From: Mesostigma viride
Lineage: Eukaryota; Streptophyta; Mesostigmatophyceae; Mesostigmatales; Mesostigmataceae
Assembly (NCBI GenBank): GCA_009746045.1
Contig: RPFO01000231.1
Span: 1,042,388 to 1,106,387, forward strand
Reading direction: 5' to 3'
Length of the DNA: 64,000 bases
This document shows, piece after piece, positions 56,401-64,000 of this stretch. The notes under the pieces were generated by a model. That model was given only the letters and a program-made list of their open reading frames with translations, had not been told where the DNA came from and made no database searches. The position numbers and the translations under genes were made by a program. How positions within the stretch are numbered: position 1 is the stretch's first letter; every line of letters starts with the position of its first letter.

Positions 56401-59400
56401 GGGTAAGGTGGGTTTGCGCTGCTTTGACGTGTCCACGGTTCCCATGTCCCTCTCTTTCAGTCATTCCCCCCTTCATCTTCCCCCATAGTCACTCCCCCCC
56501 GTCACGTCCCCCCTAGTCATTCCTCCCAGAGTCACGTCCCCCCTGTTCTCCCCCTGATCATCTCGCCCCAACGAGTACGGGAACCAGCCCCTTTTTAGGA
56601 GCTAGCACGTCTTGTATTACTTACTTAGGCGCTAGCACGTCTTGGCAACCACAGGGTGGTCCCTGTGTCTACAGTATCACCACCCTGCGGCTTTGCAAGG
56701 CAAGTTCGGCACCCCCCTCACCAGCGCCAACACGACTAGAGATGACAACAGCGGTCGAGACAGCAGTACCCACAACAGCAGCAGTTATCTGTCCCGCAGG
56801 ATGGTACAACAGAGTCACCTTCCCAATGAATAACGATATGGAATAGCAGCATTTGGGTAATGACTAGCATGCACACTTAATAATTCTAGTAGTATGTATG
56901 TTATGTATAGTAGGTTGTTTTGCGCATATTAATCTTGCCTGGCCACATACACGCAAACGCATCCATCAGCTCCCTCTCACTGTCAACATGCAGCACCTGG
57001 CCTGCATGTCCATGCTCACAGTCTCGTAAATCTCTGAATTTACTTGCACTTCCATGCCCCTCGCACCACCCCTTCCCCCTTGCACCGTTCATTATTCTTG
57101 CGCGCGTTGCTGCCCCACCCCCGCAGGAGGAACGCCTTAAATAGCCAGGTATATGCTATATTAGCCAGGTATATGCTATAAGTAGCCAGGTATGTGTGTG
57201 TGTTTTTATAAGCCGGTTTCATCACTACTCATGCACATGTTCTCTTGCATCCCTGTCGCCCCCCCCCCCTCCCCCCCCAGCAGGAGGAACACCGCGTGCA
57301 CCCGGAGGCACCCCCGCGCTGGCCGCCGGCTCGCCCAAGTGGGCCAGCACGGTCTCCACCCGCGCATCCCGTGGGGCGACCCCCAAAGACCTCAAGGACC
57401 CCAAAGCCACCACGCCCAGAGCACAACCTGGCAGGGTGCCCGCGGCAAGGACACCGCCGCCGCCCACGGCACAGGACCTCACCAGCCCTGCTATAAATAG
57501 CGCCGACGGCAGGCGGCGGCGGGGGAACGCCGCGAGGGGGGGACTGGCGACCCCTCTGGCCCATCCCGTGGTGGATGCTAGGCTGGCGGATGCTAGGCTG
57601 GCGGATGCTGGGGTGGCGGATGCTGGGGTGGGGGACCAAGCAGAAGGCCACGCGGCAGCGGGGGCCACCCCGGATGCCAGAGAAAGTACGCTGTGCCATC
57701 CGGTGGGGGACCGCGCTAGGGGTACCACACCCGAGGCCAGCGGCGGTGGTGGTGGCGGCGGCGGTGGAGGTCGTCATGGCAGGAGAGATGCCGCGCACAA
57801 GAGGACGGCTGCCGCCGCGGAGGGGGGGAGGGAGGAGGTCCCTGCCAGGGACGCAAAGCGCCACGCAGGGGGTCGAGGCAGCAGGGGGGGGGACGAGGCA
57901 GTGCCGTCGAGGGAAGGGGAATGTGGAGGGCATGGTGAAGGGGAATGGGGAGATGAAGGCACTGCGGGCGAGGACGTACGTGGGCAGGAGGGGACGGAGG
58001 AATGCCATGAGAGCACGACAGGGGTGGTGGCAAGGCCCAGGGAGCTCCAGGGAGGGTCCCCTGGAGGTGGCACGTGTCTCGTGGGGGAGGTGCCACTGCT
58101 GACTGCAAGTGGGGGTGGGACCAGGAGTCTTCTTGTGGCGGGAATGGATGCTGAATCTACGGTCAAGAGAACGGCAGCAGCGGCGGCAGCGTTGGCGGCG
58201 CCTCTCCCTGGAGGTTCGGTGCCGGCAGACTGCAGACAGGTGCTAGGAGGTTCGGTGCAGACGCAAGCAGTGAGGCAGAGCGCGCAAGCCAGTAGAGAGA
58301 CGGTGCCGGCGTTTGAAATGGGAGTGGATTCGTTGGGGGGACGTGGACTCCTATTACCAGGACCCCGAGAGCCAGCCACGACATCAGCGCCCTCACTCCT
58401 GGTGACAGCGCCAGCAGTCCCAACGCCCTCTAAGCCACAAGTACCAGCTGCCGACTGGTCGACGGGGGCTGACGTGGCAGCGACCGCGGTGGACCCGTCT
58501 GTGATGCTTGTGGCAGGGGCCGGGAATATAGCAGGTGTGGCTACTGCTGGCACGGCAGCATCAGATGCTGGCCGAGCTGGTGATTGTGTTACTCCTGCTG
58601 CCGCCGCTGCTGCTGCTGCTGCTGCTGCCGCTTCTTCTCCTACGGCTGTTGTTGCTGCCAATGTTGTCACGGATACAGCCACTGCTCTGGGGGCGGATGA
58701 CAAGGACCTGGCGACAGGGGGTTCACCGGGCAAAGAGGAAAGGGGGACACAGGGGTCATCTGGCAAGAAGGAAAGGGGGAGAGGGGGTTCACCAAGCACA
58801 GGCAGCGACACTGGTGGTGATGGTTCCACCCCTCGCCGGCGTGTGAGCTGGGACATCGACCGAGCCTTCCTCCCCCCGGCGGCGCCAGGGACCGGCCAGG
58901 GTGTTGGCGCGATGACACCCGTGGCGCCGCCACGGTGGTCCATGGAGGGGGCGCGGTGGCAGATGCCGGTGGCAGACACGCCACCGGGAGGGAGGCGGGG
59001 AGGGATGGGTGATGAGGTGGAGCCAGCGGCCGGACTGGGTGGGGTAGCCAGGGGAGGTTATCAGCAAGCAAGGAGGGATGGGTCAGGAGGCCACCATCCG
59101 CAGAGGATAGGGTCTTCCCCCAGAGAAGAAGAGGGAGGGAGAGACGAGGGAGGGATGGGAGAGGGAGGGTCATGGTCTTCTCAACACCCTGGGGATCCAC
59201 ACCATGATCACCACGACCATGATTCAGCCATGCTGAATGGTGGTGGTGGTGGCGGTGGCTCGCATTACTCCTACTCCCACGCATCCCACTCCCACTCCGC
59301 GCATGCGTCCACCGACTTTGTGCCCTCCTCGCAGCCGCTGCTGCACCTGCCGGCCGCCCCGCAGGGGCCCCCCAGGGACCCACCGCCGTTCGCCGGGCTG

Positions 59401-62400
59401 GCGTACGGGGTCGGCGCGAGGTTCGGGGGGCTTGGGGTTGGTGGCAGTGCAGGGGGGGTTGGAGGAGGGGTGCGAGGGTCCGGGGGCAAGAGTGACCTGT
59501 CCCAATCGGGCAAAAGCTTGACCCTTTGCGAAAGTCCCATGGAGGAGGGAGAAGCGGCGAAGCTTGACCGTGAGATGGCTGTTGGGGCGTGTGTCAGAAA
59601 TATCACAGAGGAAACCGTGGGACAGAATGGGCTGGGCCGGCGAAACGCCCCCGGGTTAAAAGGGAGAGATGCCCTGGGGTTGAGGCCGGGACATGCCATT
59701 GAGACAGGTAGCCTCAGTTACGATCGCTGCAGGGAAACCAAGGCTGAGGAGAGGACTGGAAGGGGAAGCGCTGCAGTTTTGGACAGATTGTTGGCAGCAG
59801 ATATGGATGAGATGGACAAGGATAGTGCCCCTGAGCTCACGTTGGATCCCAGAGGGGGAAGGCCGGCGGCTCCAGATCATCCCTCGAGGCTGGGCGGTGG
59901 CTCCAGATTTCATGAGGCTGCGGCCGGTGGTGCAGCGGCAGTGGAAGCGGCAGCAGCTGTGAAAGCAGCAGCAGCGGAAGCAGTGAAACGTCGAGGAGGG
60001 GGGGCGGCGGCAGCATCAGCGACGAGCCTGCGTGGCCCTGATGGCCCTGGCCTGCGAGACACTGGCCCTGGCGTGCAAGGCGACCCCGGCATGCACGATG
60101 GCTCCCGGCTGCCAGACAGCTTTGAGCTGCCGAGAGGCTTTGGCCTAGGGATGGAAAGCAAGGACGAGGGTGAGGGCAGGATCGTGGTTGTAAGTGCGGT
60201 GGAAGGAGGTCGGCCTCACCGTAGCGCGCGCCCCTCGGTGGGGGATGCCACCAGAAGTCTCGGTAGCGGTGGGCGAGGCCAGCTTATTACAAGCAGCAAG
60301 GGGGTTCTCTCGTTTACCAAAGACATGTCTCCACAACGATACAAGAGATTGGAATTCAACGCTGGTCGGCCAAGGGGTGGGGATGAGCTCCAGGGAGCGA
60401 GGATGGATAGTCTAGGCCGGCCCAGGGCTTCACCAGGGCTTCACACGGCAGCCGCTTCTTCAAGGAATGAGGGAAGGTCCATGGATGGCGTGTCAGAGAG
60501 TGGAAGGAAGAGCATCGGTGCTGTGCCCTTGTGGGGCGCGGGGATGCCAGTCACTGGGCGCGGAACGGCGGGGGTGCCAGCGGAACGGACTGTGGCTGTG
60601 CAAGGCACAGGGGACAGAGCTGTGGTTCTCCCCCGAACCCTGGCGGACAAGGGCGACGTGGGCGTGGGGGTGGTACCAAAGGACGGGAGGGAAGGGGGAT
60701 GGGAGAATGGGGCGGGAAGGAGGCAGGATGGAGAAGGGGAGGGCGGCGTGCGAGCGTTGATCGCAGACCTGCAGCGCCAGATGGCGGAACAGGACGCGAT
60801 TCTTCGGGAGGAAGGCATCGGTGAGTGGTTTGTATGTTTAGCACGGGGTGGAGCTGATATTGCTGGTACGGAGAGCAGATAGACTGGTCATTGTTTGTTA
60901 GAGGAAGGCATCGGTGCGTGGTTTGTATGTTTAGCACGGGGTGGAACTGATATTGCTGGTACAGAGAGCAGATAGACTGGTCATTGTTTGTTAGAGGAAG
61001 GCATTGTTTTTTTTTTTTTTTTTGGTCATCGCTGAGCGCTTGGTTCTTTGATACAGCTCTACATACACAGGGCTACACATTTGGCAGATTGGACGGTGAG
61101 TAGGGTGATAGTGACTTTCCAGGCGAAATCCCATTTTAGGCGAAATCCCCATATTTGTTGGGAAAATCGTGGTTGTTTGCGTGAACGTGTCAAATGCCGT
61201 ATGGCTGTTGAGACGCCCCATCTCTTTGGTGGCCACTAGATGGTCTGGAAAGGGCCATTAGTTGGTTCAAGTAGGCTTCAATCTTAACGATGGGTGGCTC
61301 CGCTAAAGGATGGCGAAGAGTCGCAGAATGTCCTCTATGCTCTGCTGCCCTTTGCGCTGGTGGACGCCGATTCCAAGACATCCATAGATCTTGCTCCTGA
61401 AAGGGGTGCCGATAATTGGCTTTTTAGCTAATCTCTGCACCCAGCTCCCCCAGTAGTTGTAAGAGATTCAGATGGCGTTCTCTCGGGTTCACACGGCCTG
61501 AAACTTTGCACCTTCCTATTCACGCACAGAGGTGTGAATAGGACGGAGTGCACAATCCTTAGTTGACCCACGGCAGGGTAGCTATCAGGTGTGAATAGGA
61601 AGGCGTGCACGATCCTCTATTGTACCCACGGCAGAGTAGCAATCAGGTGTGAATAGGAAGGCGTGCACGATCCACTATTGTACCCACGGCAGAGTAGCTA
61701 TCAGGTGTGAATAGGAAGGCGTGCACGATCCTCTATTGTACCCACGGCAGAGTAGCTATCAGGTGTGAATAGGAAGGCGTGCACGATCCTCTAGTGTACC
61801 CACGGCAGAGTAGCAATCAGGTGTGAATAGGAAGGCGTGCACGATCCACTATTGTACCCACGGCAGAGTAGCTATCAGGTGTGAATAGGAAGGCGTGCAC
61901 GATCCTCTATTGTACCCACGGCAGAGTAGCTATCAGGTGTGAATAGGAAGGCGTGCACGATCCTCTATTGTACCCACGGCAGAGTAGCTATCAGGTGTGA
62001 ATAGGAAGGCGTGCACGATCCTCTAGTGTACCCACGGCAGAGTAGCTATCAGGTGTGAATAGGAAGGCGTGCACGATCCACTATTGTACCCACGGCAGAG
62101 TAGCTATCAGGTGTGAATAGGAAGGCGTGCACGATCCTCTATTGTACCCACGGCAGAGTAGCTATCAGGTGTGAATAGGAAGGCGTGCACGATCCTCTAG
62201 TGTACCCACGGCAGGGTAGCTATCAGGTGTGAATAGGAAGGCGTGCACGATCCTCTATTGTACCCACGGCAGAGTAGCTATCAGGTGTGAATAGGAAGGC
62301 GTGCACGATCCACTATTGTACCCACGGCAGAGTAGCTATCAGGTGTGAATAGGAAGGCGTGCACGATCCTCTATTGTACCCACGGCAGAGTAGCTATCAG

Positions 62401-64000
62401 GTGTGAATAGGAAGGCGTGCACAATCCTCTAGTGTACCAACGACGGAGTAGCATCCGCAGAATGTGCCATGATTTATCACGACCAATTGTGACTTTTTGT
62501 GACCTTTTGATTTCTACTCTCCCGCATCCTTGCATTTTTCATCTGTTTCCTTTCTTCATTAGCCCTCGATTTTCCCTTGGATCCTTACCTGTGTTTGTAT
62601 ACTACTATATAGTAGGTTTCCCTCACTGTATGTATTCGTATGTACGGTGTAACTACTGTATAGTGCTGCTATTACCCTTCCCTGTGTTTGTATATATAGT
62701 AGGTTTCCCTCACTGTATGTATTCGTACGTACGGTATAACTACTGTAGTGCTGCTATTACCCTTCCCTGTGTTTGATCCTTCCCTGTGCTGGTATATATC
62801 TCTCACCCAATTTTTATGGTGAGGTCCGTTGCTTTCCCACGCCCCCCCTGTTTTCCTACACTCATCACTCATTTTCATATTCTCATACCCATGTCCCCCC
62901 ATGTTTCCCCCCTCCACCCCTCCCCCCCCCTCCTCCCCCCTGCAGACACCTCCATCGACAACCTGCGGCGCATCGTCGCAGCATACCCACTGCCGCCCGC
63001 CACGCCCCCGTCCCTGCCCTCCCCTGCGCCCGCCCCTGCGCCCGCCTACCTGGACCCTGCGGCCAGTGCCGTCCGCCAGCGGCCACCCAGGGAAGAATGG
63101 CTGCTTCAGAAAGAGAAACAAGACGACCACCAAAAACAGCATCATAGCGAGAAGCAGCGCCATAGCGGAAAACAGCACCATGGAGTTGCAGGGCAATCAC
63201 TCCCACTCAATAGGCATCCTGGCGGTGAGAGCGCTCTTGCTGCTGCCTTTTCCCTGGCTGCTGGACTAGGCAGCAAGCACGGTCCAGCTGCGGCTAATGC
63301 TGCCGATGTCGCCATGCCAGCGCTCGCGTCCCCCCATTTGCCGGCGTTCCGGGTCCCTGCCACACCTGCCGCCACCCCTTCCGCGGCCGTGCTCGGCCCA
63401 CCGTGCAGCGACCCCCTCAGCGCGCATTCTGACTTTGATGGTGCCGTGAGGAGCGCCCGCGTCGGCCTCGAGGGCGCGACGGGGGAAGTGCTGGGAAAAG
63501 TGCTGGGAAAAGTGCCTGGGGAATCGCAGGGGAAAGCGTCGGTCATGAACGTGGAGTGCGGGCATGGGGAGGATAATGGGTCTCTAGTGCCATCGTCTGC
63601 TGGGAACAGTTTCGTATCGAAAGCTCGGTTTGGCCTCCACTACGTGCAGGGGGAGGGTGGGACGCGAGCGGATGCGTCGCGGGTGCCAGCAGAAGCGTCT
63701 CTTGAGGACGGCTTTGTCACGCATGCACGGGTAAAGGGCACCCTGTCGGAGGACAAAGAGGAGGAGAAGGACAAAGAGGAGGAAAGGCAGGAGGAACAGG
63801 TGGAAACAGAGACGGAGGAGGACACCGAGGAGAAGGAGGACAGGGAGGAGAGGGACAAGGCGGCTCCCACCACATGGCCCCATAATGTCGAGGGTGAGAG
63901 CGTGGGTGTCAAAAGACTGGCTAGCGCCCGGGGAGGCATTGGCCGCGTTGGCGGGGATGATGAAGTCGGACGGCGCAAGGGGGTTTGTGAGAGCTCGCCA
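53385..64000 (+). CDS. BRCA1/BARD1-like RING-finger protein, 5 exons seen, open at right edge
   Basis: Exons 53385-53452, 53597-53650, 56172-56368, 57281-60820 and 62946-64000 join in phase and give 1638 residues with no stop. Residues 20-58 form a complete C3HC4 RING: C20, C23, C35, H37, C40, C43, C55, C58. Sequence is [20 protein letters not shown] then [11 protein letters not shown] and [20 protein letters not shown], with the trailing 'R-L-KN--IA-LV' helix typical of BRCA1/BARD1 (RAD18 and TRIM are alternatives). RINGs of this class act as E3 ubiquitin ligases; BRCA1-BARD1 ubiquitinates histone H2A in recombination repair. Exons 4-5 are low-complexity and probably disordered: poly-Ala near 540-555, His/Gly-rich near 745-785, Glu-rich near 1553-1590. 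BRCT repeats, if any, would lie beyond the window. Confidence 0.82.
53597..53650 (+). CDS. RING gene exon 2 (residues 23-41)
   Basis: Acceptor ctgcgcag, donor gtatgt. Completes Cys23 and encodes [17 protein letters not shown], supplying C35, H37 and C40. Confidence 0.93.
54048..54370 (-). CDS. Possible relic ORF with hydrophobic segments, in RING gene intron 2
   Basis: An antisense frame reads [20 protein letters not shown], then a strongly hydrophobic stretch ([32 protein letters not shown]) and a TAA. Composition is protein-like, but no family is recognised and no start or promoter is clear. It may be a transposon-borne fragment or chance. Confidence 0.25.
54381..54469. repeat. Inverted repeat / hairpin with ~33-bp arms
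   Basis: Left arm runs from 'caggtacaccccc' to 'cgtttaagatt'; right arm runs from 'aatcttaaacg' to 'gggggtacctg'. The loop is about 25 nt (cgcagccc...ggacccc). In RING gene intron 2, beside the possible relic ORF; could be a fold-back element or termini of an excised element. Confidence 0.8.
54470..55225 (+). other. RING gene intron 2, middle part
   Basis: Contains a plus-strand frame with a hydrophobic run ([14 protein letters not shown], about 54727-54772) and a G-rich 'ggcggggc' tract near 54985-55020. No gene is supported. Confidence 0.45.
55228..55702. repeat. GGGCT pentanucleotide array, about 95 units
   Basis: In RING gene intron 2. A central zone (about 55450-55525) alternates GGGCT and GGGCA. 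G-rich on the transcribed-sense strand. Confidence 0.97.
55880..56025. repeat. About 37-bp repeat, 4 units
   Basis: Unit contains 'gatgatacgccagtagtaac' and 'aactgatagataatg'. RING gene intron 2. Confidence 0.92.
56172..56368 (+). CDS. RING gene exon 3 (residues 41-107)
   Basis: Acceptor ctggcag, donor gtgtgt. Encodes [20 protein letters not shown] then [20 protein letters not shown], supplying C43, C55 and C58 and the post-RING helix. Confidence 0.93.
56369..57280 (+). other. RING gene intron 3
   Basis: Ends with a triplicated 26-bp 'gccaggtatatgctata' repeat (57138-57195). At 57113-57137 it has 'cccgcaggaggaac', a copy of the exon 4 acceptor edge 'cagcaggaggaac'. No nested gene seen. Confidence 0.6.
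57281..60820 (+). CDS. RING gene exon 4 (residues 107-1287), disordered
   Basis: A 3540-nt open exon following a C-rich acceptor tract (alternative AG three bases on). Rich in Gly, Ala, Pro, Arg and Ser; no domain recognised. It ends with a short coiled segment [20 protein letters not shown] and donor gtgagt. Confidence 0.82.
60808..61006 (+). repeat. About 90-bp tandem duplication of the exon 4 donor edge
   Basis: The last bases of exon 4 and its donor (GAGGAAGGCATCG|gtgagt) are repeated at about 60901 as GAGGAAGGCATCG|gtgcgt, and a third partial copy starts at about 60994. The intervening 90 bp is nearly identical. Confidence 0.95.
61505..62445. repeat. 58-bp minisatellite, about 16 units
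   Basis: Unit contains 'tgtacccacggcagagtagc' and 'gtgtgaataggaaggcgtgc'. RING gene intron 4. Confidence 0.96.
62590..62790. repeat. About 90-bp direct duplication
   Basis: 'tagtaggtttccctcactg' through 'gtgctgctattacccttccc' occurs twice with a partial third copy. RING gene intron 4. Confidence 0.88.
62946..64000 (+). CDS. RING gene exon 5 (residues 1287-1638), partial
   Basis: Acceptor ccctgcag after a pyrimidine tract; phase matches exon 4 (ATC G + AC). Encodes [19 protein letters not shown], Pro-rich and Gln/His/Lys-rich stretches, then a Glu-rich acidic block. 351 codons with no stop to the edge. Confidence 0.8.

Noticed and set aside
57225-58979. Long antisense frames opposite RING gene exon 4
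   Set aside because: They mirror a GC-rich exon with few stop-forming codons; no start context, splice logic or homology.

Overview
This is a GC-rich, intron-rich nuclear sequence packed with tandem repeats, most likely from a green alga. The evidence for the plant lineage is the C-terminus and splice-joined body of an SMC6 protein and a BRCA1/BARD1-type RING protein. No species can be named. There are no bacterial features, rRNA genes or CRISPR arrays.

Layout. At the left edge (2-640, minus) is the N-terminal part of an unrecognised secreted or membrane protein gene that runs out of the window. From 641 to about 5080 is intergenic DNA with decayed LINE ORF1 fragments and a tRNA-like pol III relic. 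From 52280 down to 5146 (minus strand) is one gene, SMC6. I rebuilt it from 27 small exons whose splice phases all match; they give a 3213-nt CDS (1070 residues plus stop) in a 47-kb gene that is about 93% intron. It has a Walker A, two coiled-coil arms, a hinge, an LSGGE signature, a Walker B and a plant-like C-terminus. Almost every other striking object in the window lies in an SMC6 intron: a 13.8-kb array of a 45-bp unit (intron 10), a 1.9-kb array of an 8-bp unit, (TGG)n, a telomere-like TGTAGGG array, and 7- to 90-bp minisatellites.

From 53385 to the right edge (plus strand) runs a gene with a perfect C3HC4 RING of BRCA1/BARD1 type, split over three exons, followed by a 3.5-kb disordered exon and a fifth exon still open at 64000. 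The SMC6 and RING start codons are 1.1 kb apart and divergent, so two predicted DNA-repair genes probably share a promoter, which contains three short E2F-like motifs.

Main discovery. In both genes the exon edges, each including the splice site and some neighbouring coding sequence, are repeatedly found as decayed or near-perfect copies in the adjoining intron, same strand, next to the source exon. At least 16 of the 27 SMC6 exons and at least one RING-gene exon show this. Several ordered minisatellites (before exon 5, after exon 3, after RING exon 4) are tandem copies of an exon edge. This suggests that the introns grew by local duplication across splice junctions, leaving many decoy splice sites.
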